A DNA stretch of 64,000 nucleotides from ZAX-1 sp046533095 (GTDB lineage: Bacteria; Bacillota; Clostridia; Lachnospirales; Lachnospiraceae), in contig JAJQRA010000031.1 of NCBI GenBank assembly GCA_046533095.1, positions 1 through 64,000 of the forward strand, written 5' to 3'. Numbering within the stretch: the stretch's first letter is position 1; every line of letters starts with the position of its first letter. The notes under the pieces were generated by a model. That model made no database searches. It saw nothing but the letters and a program-made list of their open reading frames with translations, and had not been told where the DNA came from. Position numbers and translations under genes: made by a program. Of the stretch, positions 8,937 through 19,300 are shown piece after piece.

Positions 8937-9753
8937 GTACTGTCACTCTTTTTTTATAGTCCTTTCTTAATTCATCCAAGAATCCTTTGATTATATGATA
9001 ATACCCGGTCCTATCGCCATTCTTTAGCTCTTCTGCGATTTTAGACGCCATGTTTACAAATGCTTCGCTCCGCGCATCAGCAAGAAGCTCCATAATTTCA
9101 TTCTCCACCTCTGTTAGCTGCTCTTGCCCGATGAAAGCAGGCCGCTTCTTCTCTGCGCAGGACACTGCAAACAAGTAGTCTTTTAAACTTTCTTTATCTT
9201 GATTAAGGTCATATGCTTTTTTAAAATACTGTGCCGCATCTTCAAAAAGAAATAGCCTTGCATGTGCTACGCCAAGATTATGCCATAGGTTTCCAACTAG
9301 AATAGGCGTCGCATCTTTTAGTTCCTCATCATGCAGGATTCGGTGGTATTCCATGATACAGCTTACATATTTTTTATGTTCCAGAAAGCTGTCAGCACGT
9401 AATTTGCGGCATTCCAGCCTACTTTTGCTTCCTATCTCCTGATAAAGCTTTTTTAAGTCCTCCAGTTCCTCTTGTGTGCGGCATCCGCCCTCTTGTATAA
9501 TCATCATGGCGCACCAAAGACTACTTCTGCCCTCCTGTGCACCTTTTTGCAGGGCAACGGATAGCGCTTGTTTTGAGAGTTCTTTTCCAATCCATTGATA
9601 CAATGCCATATTAAGTAGATCTTCATCGAGCAAATAAATATTTTGATATAGATAGTAGCTTAGTTCTTCTATTGTATGGATGTGAATGCCAACCTGCGCA
9701 CAATAGAAAGGAACCGCAGCCTTTTTCTCCCAACATAACCATAATTCACTCAT
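8923..9753 (-). CDS. TPR-like helical-repeat protein (third gene of uncharacterised operon)
   Basis: A 276-residue soluble protein. ATG at 9753 (MSELWLCWEKKAAVPF) is chosen because GGGGGG stands just upstream; a longer frame upstream lacks a ribosome site. Residues about 150-220 form recognisable tetratricopeptide helices (LVGNLWHNLGVAHARLFLFE, DAAQYFKKAYDLNQDKESL), matching the canonical W-LG-Y-A-F-A-P pattern loosely. The protein is probably a scaffold. Its 3' end overlaps the following membrane-protein gene by 14 bp. No enzymatic motif is visible. Confidence 0.7.
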   Translation of the reverse strand: MSELWLCWEKKAAVPFYCAQVGIHIHTIEELSYYLYQNIYLLDEDLLNMALYQWIGKELSKQALSVALQKGAQEGRSSLWCAMMIIQEGGCRTQEELEDLKKLYQEIGSKSRLECRKLRADSFLEHKKYVSCIMEYHRILHDEELKDATPILVGNLWHNLGVAHARLFLFEDAAQYFKKAYDLNQDKESLKDYLFAVSCAEKKRPAFIGQEQLTEVENEIMELLADARSEAFVNMASKIAEELKNGDRTGYYHIIKGFLDELRKDYKKRVTVHGII

Positions 9754-9903
9754 TATCATCCCCCCGCATGAAACACTTGCCACACGCATCCTAATATCCC
9801 ATACTGCCTTTATCACGTTACTTTCACAGCTAGTTACGAAAGTAACTTTTATGCAAAAAACGCACAAAAGCGACTTTGCGGTAATGGGCTGTGAATCGTA
9901 GCT

Positions 9904-11145
9904 TTATAATACAAATTCCCAGATTTTCCCACTGGACGGCACCAGTTCACCCAGCCCTAAGTCGATTACTTTTAGAAAAAGCCCACCTTCTAAATGTGGT
10001 GCCGCTTCCAGCCGCAACCTTGTTGTTCGTGGTGGCCTTTGGGGCAGGTCTTCCAATTCCAATACTTTTATTCTAGCCTCTTTGCTCCCCGGTTTTTGCA
10101 GCCACAATTCAATCGTTGGCCCCCCATCTAGCATAACCTCACAGGCAACGTCTACTTCATGTTGGTTTGTCCATGCTTCTACCAGTATAAAAAACTGGTT
10201 TCGCCCCTCATTCTTTACTTTTATGGAAATCGCTTCCGCCGTTTTATATCCACAGTAATATGCAAACTCCCATTCGCTCTTATGCACTGCCATATAGCTC
10301 GTGTAGCATGCACCTTTCGTATAGAGGTTTTTCCCTTGGAACACCCTTTTCCCCCGGCAGAGCATCGCTAGAGACGTTTTCATCCACTCCCCCTCAAACC
10401 CCTCTCCGATAAGGTATACGGCGCAAATTAATCTTTTTACAAAAGTCTGCTGTATCAAGGAAGAAAAGATAGCATCTTTCTCCGTTTCATTTTCCGGCAA
10501 TGTGCCAAGTATGAATTCTTCTACTTGCGTAATCTTTGGGAGCGTATTCATGTCTTTGTGCAAAATCCGGCAAATCAAGGTTTCATTTGTATGATACTCA
10601 AACAAAGCCACATCATTTTTACATAATGCTTTTTCTTGGCAAAGCGCGTAATAGCAAAAGCTTTCCCTATAATCTTGGATGATAACGGCATTTTTGTCAA
10701 TGCCAAATTTTTTTGCCATATCCTCTAAAAGCACTGCAAGGGGGAGAGAAATCTGTTCCACGGTAAACGTAATCCGTGTTACCTGTGTCGATTCTATCTG
10801 GATCGGCAACAGGCGAAATACTTTTTGCAAAAACAAGCAAAACAGTTCTTCTGCTTGGTACACATTTCCCTCTAATTGAATCACCTCCTGTTTTAACGCA
10901 CGGTTTAAAAGTCCGTCTATACAGGGTCCTTCCTTCATTTCATCCAGCCTTTTTGCCTCATCGCCATAATACCATTGCCCACCTTGCCTTTTTTGCAAAA
11001 GAATGGTCGGAATGAGATAGCGTTCCGCTCCGGCTATCGTACTGACCGTTTGCGGTTCTTCATCGCCTTGTCGGTAACTGCTCATCTGTATCCATTTATT
11101 ATTTATATCCACACCAATGTACATTTCTCCCATTTGAGGCTTCAT
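9904..11145 (-). CDS. Hsp70/actin-like ATPase-fold protein (DUF5716-like)
   Basis: A 413-residue protein. The N-terminus MYIGVDINNKWIQM resembles the phosphate-1 loop of the actin/Hsp70 superfamily, and residues up to about 230 alternate strand and helix as in that fold (TRITFTVEQISLPLAVLLED, DVALFEYHTNETLICRIL). The C-terminal 120 residues look like an all-beta domain (QFFILVEAWTNQHEVDVACE). Canonical adenosine and phosphate-2 motifs are not obvious, so nucleotide binding is uncertain. I recall a Lachnospiraceae family DUF5716 with this neighbourhood. A GGTGATTA site precedes MKPQMGE; MYIGVDI with GGGAG is an alternative start. Second gene of the operon. Confidence 0.65.
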   Translation of the reverse strand: MKPQMGEMYIGVDINNKWIQMSSYRQGDEEPQTVSTIAGAERYLIPTILLQKRQGGQWYYGDEAKRLDEMKEGPCIDGLLNRALKQEVIQLEGNVYQAEELFCLFLQKVFRLLPIQIESTQVTRITFTVEQISLPLAVLLEDMAKKFGIDKNAVIIQDYRESFCYYALCQEKALCKNDVALFEYHTNETLICRILHKDMNTLPKITQVEEFILGTLPENETEKDAIFSSLIQQTFVKRLICAVYLIGEGFEGEWMKTSLAMLCRGKRVFQGKNLYTKGACYTSYMAVHKSEWEFAYYCGYKTAEAISIKVKNEGRNQFFILVEAWTNQHEVDVACEVMLDGGPTIELWLQKPGSKEARIKVLELEDLPQRPPRTTRLRLEAAPHLEGGLFLKVIDLGLGELVPSSGKIWEFVL

Positions 11146-11207
11146 CGTCGTTTAATCACCTACCCTATCCTAAACATCCATATACGCAACTTTCGCCGCA
11201 CTTTCTA

Positions 11208-11318
11208 AATGCTTTTTACAGCGGTCGAAATAGCCGCTCCGTAACCTCTTCCGCACTTTCTAAATGCTTTTTTACAGCGGTCGAAATAGCCGCTCCGCAA
11301 CCTCTTCCATCTTCATAT
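11208..11318 (-). repeat. Tandem duplication of a 55-bp gene end
   Basis: The last 33 bases of the gene ending at 11272 (coding EEVAERLFRPL plus stop) and 22 bases beyond are repeated once immediately downstream, with one substitution and one indel. The copy is out of any gene. Confidence 0.85.
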
Positions 11319-14300
11319 ACTGCTCGATTAGTTTTAATAATGTTTGTTCGTCCCCCATCATTTGGCTAATCATCATTCCATTAATTAAATCGTAGCAGCT
11401 TTCGTCGTTCTCATTGTCGCTAAGCTCGTCGTGCTCTAAATACCAGCTTTGCGTTATCTCTGTCTTTGTCTCTCCATTCACACCACCGTTTTCTTCTTTT
11501 ATATAATAGTAGCGTGTTTCTCCATAAAATAGGACAAATTCTGTGACAAAGATCCCTTCATACATAGGCGTCATTTCTTCCTCTTCGTACTCTACCGAAC
11601 TATCTAAATCAGCATCGCAATAGCATATCATAACTTTTTGGCAATTTAAAGTATGATATTCAAAAAATGTCTTGTCGCATAAATGAAATTCCCGCAGGAA
11701 CTTTAGGGGTAGATTTTTATAAAATTCAAACCGCATACCTCTTAGCATATATTCTTTCATCAATCGCCAAGCTACTTCCTCCTGTTCGGCAGTCATTTTT
11801 ACGTGCAGTGAAAGCCACTTAAAATAAGCCAGCTTACAGTGGTCGTTTATTTCTTTCCCATCGTAAAGCAACTGTTCGATCGTTAAAAATATATCATCCG
11901 ATACGACTGCTCCGTTCACAAAATATAAGTAAGAAAAGAAGGTCAAATAGGCAAGAATGACGATTTCCTTTCCGCCTGCTTTATCGTAGCTTTGAAAAAT
12001 TTCATCCATATTTGCCGCAAAATCATTTGAATAAAGAAGCTGTATCAAAAAACGTTCTTCCAGCATATACGTATTAAGGTCGGCTTCATATGCCACTTTC
12101 CATAAGGCCGAGAGTTCTTTGATTGTACCTTCAAAATTCCTGCACAAATAATCTAATATGGTATCGTTGTATTTGCCTCGCAAAAACAGATCAAACCCAA
12201 TGCAGCACAAAATCCGATCCGCCTTATAGCCGTTTCTTTCCATTTGATAGCTAATGACGGATATCAGTTTTCCTTGTGTAACATGCTCGCTTCCATAAGC
12301 AGTCAGCATGGCATATCCCTTATCATAATGGCGTCTGCCAATGAGCAGCTGTATCCATTTTCCCCTTACCTCTTTCGTAAGCTCTTCCGGCTTTAATCCG
12401 AGCAGGTACCGGTCTAGGCTTTCCCCCGTATAGGTATTGTAATAATATTCGATCACCTGTAGACGCAATTCTTCTTTATAGCTTTCACTTATACTTGGTG
12501 ATTCCATAAGAAAATGCAAACTTTTCATATCCTCTTCCCGAAACGTCTGCCATGTTCTTTTCCCATCAAAATAATGAATTAAATAGGAAATCTGTTCTGG
12601 GGTAAACTGTAAACATGTTTTCAAAAAATGACTGGCCTGCATTAATTTTTTTAACTCAAAAAAATTGCTTGATGCATAGCGGTTTCCCTTTGTATCTTCA
12701 AATAAAATACAATAGGAACTTGAATAAATATGGATAAACGCCGTATGGTGAATGAGTGGCACCCGCTGTTCTTCTTTTAGCTGGCTATGCTTTATGATGA
12801 TATATGCCGCCGCATCCTCCAAACAGGTAATTTTGTTTGTATACAATAGGTTGCAAAGTGCCGCCGCCGTGGCTGCATCTATCCTATCTTTTGTCAATAC
12901 TTCTTCATAGAGCAGGGCTAAATTTTCATCGATATGCCTTTCTAATATCTGCCCCCTTACAAAATTTTCCATCTGATCCTGGTAATCGTTCATTTGCATT
13001 TTCTGCGTTTCTTTGCTTTTTAAGATACTGGCATATAAAAATGCCTGTTTCTTGTAGGAAATACGATTGTTATATTGAAAATACATCATAACGCTCTTTG
13101 GGATCGTTTGCATTTCCTTGCTGCCTGCGCAGCTAAGCCATGCCTCATACAAGCCGGTAATGCGCAGGTTTGCCTTAATTGCCTCCTCATACCAAGAAAT
13201 ATAATCTTGCCCATAGCGGTTGTATTTGATACAATAGCTGCATATTTGGCTAAGCATTTCCCTGCTTTGCCAAACATCATAGCATTTGCAGAATACGTCA
13301 TACCATCGTGGGTAGAATTGCTTTACTTTTGGAATCAGATTCTTTACTTGAATGGCAATTTCTTTTGTCAAGGTGCCTCTTTTTGCCGACCAGTGCAAGA
13401 CACGCAATTCAAATGGTCCTGTTTTTTTCAACAAAAGCGTATCTTTGCGAATCAAATAATAGGCCTCTAAATAAAGCAAAGGGCTGTGGCAGCCAAGCAG
13501 TACATGCTTTTCAATCGCCTGCATCTTTCTTTCTTTGCTATTATTTAATTCTTCATCTAAAAATAGTAATATCCAAAGTAAAAACGGATTGTCCTGATGC
13601 GCATGGTAAATTTCCTGAATCTGCTCGGTCAGTTTATTCACGTAAAGTGGTTCCCGATCCATCAGCGTACACAGATACAGATAATACCCATAGAGCGGCG
13701 TATCCCTTGACACGGCGGAATGTTTAAATTCATTCATGATCCACTCGGCTTCCTGTCTCTGTCTATTTGCAAGGAATACCTGTACTTTAAAAAGAGGGTA
13801 CCATCTATTCTTTGGCTCTAGAAAAATGAGAAGATCCAATTGCTCACAGGTACTTTTCGCCCATGTACCCGTTAAAATCCCTCCGCTGCGAAACTTTAAG
13901 TAATCCTTGGTTAGGGCCAGTTTTTGTTTTTTCAGCTTATGGTGGGACTGGCTTTTTGCATCCGTTCGTTGGGGCAATGCCGAACCGATATTCGTTTTTG
14001 CTTTATGTACACAAATTTCACAGGACACGTTTTGATAGGTCGTCTGTAGCGTTATTCTTGCAAAATTCCATCCGGCATGGAGTTTTTCCGCATGAATCAG
14101 GAATTTAAGTTCCGCCGTGTTTCCTACAAAGTCTTCGCGCGTAATCCGCTTTTTCGGAAGGCTGAGGAAATCTGCGTCCACACTTGCGTCAATCGCGATA
14201 TAGCCCCATTGCCCTTTTTGTATCACGATAGGCTCTACAACATCCTGCCCACTATTTTGGAATTCCAATTCCGTTTTATCTATCATAAAGGAAACTTTTG

Positions 14301-14865
14301 TCTTCTTTTTTACCGCACATAAAAACTCTTCCATATTCTGCATGGAAACCGGCTTTTTGCTCAATATGCCATATAACGTTTTCTCACGTACCCCTTGTTT
14401 TTTTAATATCGTTTCAAAATCAGCAGAGCAAAAAATTGCATATGCCTCTGAAAATGAAACTTGTGCAAGATTTGCAAAGTCAAATAAATTTTTTATTTTC
14501 CCTTGCGACGACTCTGGGTAGCGCCTTGTAATCGTCGCAACAAAAGAAAGGGCGTATTCTCCATCGTTGCAGATAATAGAAAATTTTCCTTTCACAACAT
14601 CGCCCTCTGCTAGTCCCACACTATGAAATTTGAAAAATATCTCTGCCTCGTTTCCCTCGAATTGCGGGTTTTTACAGACCATTCGGACATTGGATGAATG
14701 AACGATCCCTTTTAGCGGCACTTCATTTTTCCCTGTTATCGAAAAACTACCCTCGTAGCACGCTTCCTCCTGGATCTCAAATTCTAGCCTTTCTGCGGAA
14801 AACATAAGGATTGACGCCTCATATGTAAATTTCCCTTCCGCTAATTCTTGAACCTTCTTTTGCAA
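11272..14865 (-). CDS. Giant helical-repeat protein of unknown function (DUF5717-like)
   Basis: A 1197-residue soluble protein, first gene of the four-gene operon. Residues about 15-290 are strand-rich and resemble two immunoglobulin-like or beta-sandwich domains (LEFEIQEEACYEGSFSITG; WGYIAIDASVDADFLSLPKK). From about 315 onward the protein is nearly all helix in regularly spaced aromatic-rich pairs (LLIFLEPKNRWYPLFKVQVF, LYLEAYYLIRKD, WQSREMLSQICSYCIKYNRY), as in TPR or Sel1-type solenoids. No catalytic motif was found. The family seems to be the one I recall as DUF5717, seen in Lachnospiraceae beside the Hsp70-like protein. Intracellular scaffold or client receptor is the most that can be inferred. 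Confidence 0.68.
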   Translation of the reverse strand: MQKKVQELAEGKFTYEASILMFSAERLEFEIQEEACYEGSFSITGKNEVPLKGIVHSSNVRMVCKNPQFEGNEAEIFFKFHSVGLAEGDVVKGKFSIICNDGEYALSFVATITRRYPESSQGKIKNLFDFANLAQVSFSEAYAIFCSADFETILKKQGVREKTLYGILSKKPVSMQNMEEFLCAVKKKTKVSFMIDKTELEFQNSGQDVVEPIVIQKGQWGYIAIDASVDADFLSLPKKRITREDFVGNTAELKFLIHAEKLHAGWNFARITLQTTYQNVSCEICVHKAKTNIGSALPQRTDAKSQSHHKLKKQKLALTKDYLKFRSGGILTGTWAKSTCEQLDLLIFLEPKNRWYPLFKVQVFLANRQRQEAEWIMNEFKHSAVSRDTPLYGYYLYLCTLMDREPLYVNKLTEQIQEIYHAHQDNPFLLWILLFLDEELNNSKERKMQAIEKHVLLGCHSPLLYLEAYYLIRKDTLLLKKTGPFELRVLHWSAKRGTLTKEIAIQVKNLIPKVKQFYPRWYDVFCKCYDVWQSREMLSQICSYCIKYNRYGQDYISWYEEAIKANLRITGLYEAWLSCAGSKEMQTIPKSVMMYFQYNNRISYKKQAFLYASILKSKETQKMQMNDYQDQMENFVRGQILERHIDENLALLYEEVLTKDRIDAATAAALCNLLYTNKITCLEDAAAYIIIKHSQLKEEQRVPLIHHTAFIHIYSSSYCILFEDTKGNRYASSNFFELKKLMQASHFLKTCLQFTPEQISYLIHYFDGKRTWQTFREEDMKSLHFLMESPSISESYKEELRLQVIEYYYNTYTGESLDRYLLGLKPEELTKEVRGKWIQLLIGRRHYDKGYAMLTAYGSEHVTQGKLISVISYQMERNGYKADRILCCIGFDLFLRGKYNDTILDYLCRNFEGTIKELSALWKVAYEADLNTYMLEERFLIQLLYSNDFAANMDEIFQSYDKAGGKEIVILAYLTFFSYLYFVNGAVVSDDIFLTIEQLLYDGKEINDHCKLAYFKWLSLHVKMTAEQEEVAWRLMKEYMLRGMRFEFYKNLPLKFLREFHLCDKTFFEYHTLNCQKVMICYCDADLDSSVEYEEEEMTPMYEGIFVTEFVLFYGETRYYYIKEENGGVNGETKTEITQSWYLEHDELSDNENDESCYDLINGMMISQMMGDEQTLLKLIEQYMKMEEVAERLFRPL

Positions 14866-14904
14866 ATTGTCACCTACCCTATAGTTGCTTTTTATCTGAA
14901 AACG

Positions 14905-15010
14905 TTATATGATAGGAACAAAATACGGTTTCTATCATCTGATAAGCTATATTATAGGAACAAAATACGGTTCCTATAATCAGATTCACGGTGCTAAGAA
15001 CGCACCTTAT
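14905..15010 (+). repeat. Composite palindromic repeat element, copy 1
   Basis: Two hairpins of the form TATAGGAACAAAAT..GTTCCTATA (14912-14938 and 14951-14981) are followed by GGTGC-TAAGAAC-GCACC (14993-15009). From CTGATAAGC to the second hairpin the sequence matches the reverse complement of a non-coding stretch at 40342-40394, which also has a GGTGC...GCACC hairpin next to it. Confidence 0.75.
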
Positions 15011-15130
15011 TATGTAATTATAAACGATTAAACTTGCTCTGTAAATGCTTAATCTAAAATGATATCGGATCAATTTGATCTTTTGCAAATGATGGATAAA
15101 CAAATGGATTCGGAAAGAATGAGGTAAAGT

Positions 15131-16216
15131 ATGATAAAACAAAAAGACCATTTTCACGGAAGTGATTTAGAAAAAATTGAAGAGCGGTATGGCATAAAAA
15201 AAGAAGATATTACAAGTTTTAGTGCAAATATCAATCCCCTCGGCATTTCCTCTGCGCTACGGGAAACCTTGACACAGCATATCGATGCCATCACCACATA
15301 TCCCGATCGGGAGTATACCTCCTTGCGCAAGTGCATTGCAAACTATTTATGGACAGACTATACAAATATCATTGTTGGAAATGGGTCTACCGAACTTATT
15401 TCCCTGTTCATTCAGCTTAAACACCCAAAAAATGCCCTCATCATCGGGCCTACCTACTCTGAATATGAACGGGAAATATCGCTTGGAGGCGGCTCGTGCC
15501 TGTATTACCCTTTAAAAGAGGATCGTCATTTTTCCTTAGATGTTGCTAATTTTACAGAAAGGCTCAGTGAAACGATTGACCTTATCGTTATCTGCAATCC
15601 AAACAACCCCACTTCTACTTCTATTTACCGCAGCGATATGAGAAAAATCCTAGACGTCTGTAAGCAGTACAATATTTTTGTAATGGTAGATGAAACCTAT
15701 GTTGAATTTACCGAACATTATGACGACATAACCGCCGTACCCCTTACCGGATACTATAACAACATCCTTATTTTACGTGGAACCTCAAAGTTTTTTGCGG
15801 CACCCGGACTACGGCTTGGGTATGCCGTAACGGGAAACCACGATTTGGTAAAATCAATCAATACGAGGCAAAATCCATGGACAATCAATTCCTTGGCGGT
15901 GATTGCAGGGGAACTAATGTTTACTGATACTGACTATATCAAAAAAACAAGGCTGCTCATATCCGCAGAGCGAAAGCGCATATATGAAACGCTAAAAAAG
16001 AACCCGAAGCTACTTGTATACGAGCCTACTGCAAACTTCATGCTTGTTCGGATCACAGACGAATCCATCAATTCCCATGACCTATTTGAAAAAGCAATCC
16101 GGCAAGGAATGATGATCCGCGACTGCTCCAGCTTCCCCTTTTTGGACAATAAATATATACGGTTCTGCTTCATGAGCCCCGAAATGAATGATAAGCTGTT
16201 GGCTTGCCTTTCTTGA
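15131..16216 (+). CDS. PLP-dependent aminotransferase/decarboxylase, CobD/HisC-like
   Basis: A 361-residue fold-type I PLP enzyme. The opening HGSDLEKIEERYG...ITSFSANINPLG is typical of CobD-like threonine-phosphate decarboxylases and the related histidinol-phosphate aminotransferases. Further motifs are YPDREYTSLRKCIA, the cofactor-site NGSTELI, CNPNNPTS, the MVDETYVEFTE aspartate, LRGTSKFFAAPGLRLGY with the Schiff-base lysine, and a C-terminal RFCF arginine that binds the substrate carboxylate or phosphate. GAGG precedes ATG at 15131. No cobalamin genes are adjacent, and the main pathway here is B12-independent, so an amino-phosphate substrate is only a guess. Confidence 0.8.
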   Translation: MIKQKDHFHGSDLEKIEERYGIKKEDITSFSANINPLGISSALRETLTQHIDAITTYPDREYTSLRKCIANYLWTDYTNIIVGNGSTELISLFIQLKHPKNALIIGPTYSEYEREISLGGGSCLYYPLKEDRHFSLDVANFTERLSETIDLIVICNPNNPTSTSIYRSDMRKILDVCKQYNIFVMVDETYVEFTEHYDDITAVPLTGYYNNILILRGTSKFFAAPGLRLGYAVTGNHDLVKSINTRQNPWTINSLAVIAGELMFTDTDYIKKTRLLISAERKRIYETLKKNPKLLVYEPTANFMLVRITDESINSHDLFEKAIRQGMMIRDCSSFPFLDNKYIRFCFMSPEMNDKLLACLS

Positions 16217-16268
16217 ACATAGCGCAAAAGCAACGCAAAAACAATGCAAAAACAACCGAAAAATTGTA

Positions 16269-16297
16269 TTGCAATCGCGTTAAGATGTGCGTATAAT
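16269..16297 (+). promoter_or_regulatory. Sigma-A promoter for sensor kinase operon
   Basis: TTGCAA (16269-16274), 17-bp spacer, TATAAT (16292-16297). It lies about 35-50 bp upstream of the kinase ribosome site AGGAGGT (16334-16340). Confidence 0.7.
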
Positions 16298-16326
16298 ATT
16301 TATAATCGTTTATCATATTCCATTTT

Positions 16327-19300
16327 TTGCAAAAGGAGGTGCGGACAATACTAAGAAAAAATTCAATATACATGAAGCTGCTGCTTCCGATTGTCTGCAT
16401 TATGACGCTGCAGTCGCTGCTTATCGGAGCTGCGCTTTATATAAATGGTACGATGGAGTCGCTCCAAGTCAATGCAGTCGCTACGTTGCGCAAGAATATG
16501 GAAAACCGCAGTATCACTTTGGAAAATATGATGGTTCATAACTTATCTAATTTAAACCGCCTGGAATCAAATGCAATTACAATCCTTAAAACCAAATCCG
16601 ACATGTTGGGAATTTCTGTCCCTGCCATGTTAAGAAACCCTGATTATGCCAATGACGCCTTAACGTCTATGTCCGAATCCGCATTGGATACGTTGCGCCT
16701 TACTTCCGCAACCGGCATCTTCATCTATTTTAAAGATGAAGATGCGAATAGCGAGCAAGTGGCTCTGTGTCAGGGGATCTATTATCATGACCCTGACCCC
16801 ATATCCACTCCGGCGGATTTCTCTGATATTATGCTCCTAAAAGGATCCGTTAATATAGCACGCAAAGACAATATCCCATTGGACAGCCTTTGGAGTGAAA
16901 AATTTGTTTTTTCTGCAGACAATCCATCACTGTTTGCAAGCTATTTAAAAATGTTTGAAGTTGCCGAAGAATATCCAAATTTAGAGTCGTCTGACCTCTC
17001 TCGCTGGAGTGGACCTCGCTTTACTGGCAAACAATCGTCAACGGACCCAAATGCACAGATCAGCTATACGCGTCCACTCATTGTAGACGGGCAGGTTATC
17101 GGCGCAATCGGAACGGAATTGCAGTCAAAGCGCCTGTGGGAATTTTTCCCTGATGAAGATTTTGGTTCTTCCAGCCAGGGCGGGTATATGCTTGTAAATT
17201 TTGCCTTGGCTGATGCAAATAGCCCCGAATTCGTGTGCAATGTACAAGAGATTACGGGTAGCTACATCAGTCATATGTTGGGACCAATTTCTCAGCTCTC
17301 ATTTTCGAAAAATGGCAGAAGCGGCATCTATAACCTGTCGGACAAGCAGTATGAGGCCGTGCAGGTTGTACTAAATCCACTGAAATTATACAACTCAAAC
17401 ACCCCTTTTTCCCAAGAACAGTGGGCACTTGTTGCAATTGAAACGAACAATATGCTCTTTGATGCTTCAAGGCACGTATTTTTGGGAATCCTCTTTAGCT
17501 CGGTGTTGGCGCTTTTGTTGGGTGTCATACTCTTGGTATTTGCGATAAAGCAGTTTACAACCCCCCTGACCAACATTGCAAAGCAAATAGAAGAAAACGA
17601 CCCCGATGTTCCGATTGTCGTTGCCAAAGCAGACGCATACGAATTGTCGTTGCTGTGCTCTACGTTAAATGAAATGAAAAGCAGGAGCAAAAAGATGGAT
17701 GCCGCATTGCGTGAAGAACGTGAACGCTATTTAATCGCACTCGAAAGCGCAACGGATACCTTTGTAGAGTACGATATCGATGCCGACAGTTTTATGCTAT
17801 ACTCTTTCGATGAAAACAATGAAAGTTCTTCCCTAAGTACACAAATCGTAGCGTCATTTTCGATTGAAATAGAAACAATGGCTTTTTGCCCGGAAGAGGA
17901 TGTAGAAAAGCTAAAAGCATTTATATCCGGACAACTTACCGATTCCATTACTTATCGGGCAAAAGCAAGTCTATTCCCTGCGATCAAGGATACGCCTGAC
18001 GGCGCATATTATTGGTTTGCCCTAAAAGCAAAGAACCTTTATGATGAACGTGGATTTTTGAAAAAAGTAATCGGAAACGCACATCAGATAACCGCCGAAA
18101 AACTCCGTGAAAATGCCTTATTAGAGGCAGAGCGACGCGACCTGACCACAGGGCTTTACAATTGTAAATATGGTACGATGCTTATCGCTGCACAGATACG
18201 GGAATGTATCAAAAACAATCTGCTGTATTGCGTCTACCGTATCCATATAAATCAATTGGAACTGTTTGAGGCATATTATGGGCGCATCATTACCGCTGTG
18301 ATTGTGCGTAATGTCTGTCAGCTGATAACCACAAAGCTTTTCGATGGCGACCTTGCGGTACGTATGTATAACGATGAGATTTTCGTGTTCCTGTACGCTC
18401 GTAGCCATACGCAGACAAAGGACGAGGTGGATCGCCTGTGTGAACAGGCAAACGCGCTGTATGCCGGCGAGAACGCCGACTTGCGGCTTTTTGTTGCGGC
18501 AGAAGCCATCATGCCCGCAAAGCCCGATACTATTTTAAAAATGTCCACAAAATCCGGACGTCCAATCAGCGTTTCTCTTGACATTTCAAAAGACAACATC
18601 GTTGGGATCGCGTTTTCACTATTTGAAAACACTGCCTCGATCCAAAGTGCGATCCACATTGCCCTTGGAATTTTGGGTGATGTGTTTGATTTAAAGCAGA
18701 TTGTTCTTTTAAACTTTGACAGCGACTTTTATACCAGCCAGATATCATACCATTGGGAAAAGGAATCTTTATCGTCCTTACCGCCTTCCTTTGATAAAAT
18801 TGAAATGATACCCCACAAAGACTACCTCACGTTTATTCAAATGCTCAATAAAAGCGGTACACTGTGCTACAATCAGGATACGGTACATGGTATGGCTTCC
18901 GGCGTTTTAAAGCTCCTTTGCGTACCGGAAAATGAGGATTTCAGCACGTTTTGTTGTGTCATGTATGAAAATGGGCTTGATATGGGACGTATCCTATTTT
19001 GCGCAAACAATCCATCAAAACAATGGCTTGACACGGATATCTACCGTCTGCACGAAGTATCCAAAATCATATCGGCTCAACTTTGCATTGAAAAATCCAA
19101 CAGCGCAAGCAAGGCCAAAAGCGAATTTTTGTCCAGAATATCTCACGAAATCCGGACTCCAATGAATGCAATCATCGGTATGACGGGCATCGCCAAGGAA
19201 AAAATCGACGACAAGGCGCGCATCAATGATTGCCTAAACAAAATCGACTTTTCCGCAAAGCACCTTTTAGCGTTGATTAACGATGTACTAGATATGTCGC

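Noticed and set aside
14880..14900. CcpA-like catabolite site TGAAAACGTTAT
   Set aside because: Matches the consensus only in part and lies 240 bp from the nearest start within the repeat element; insufficient support.
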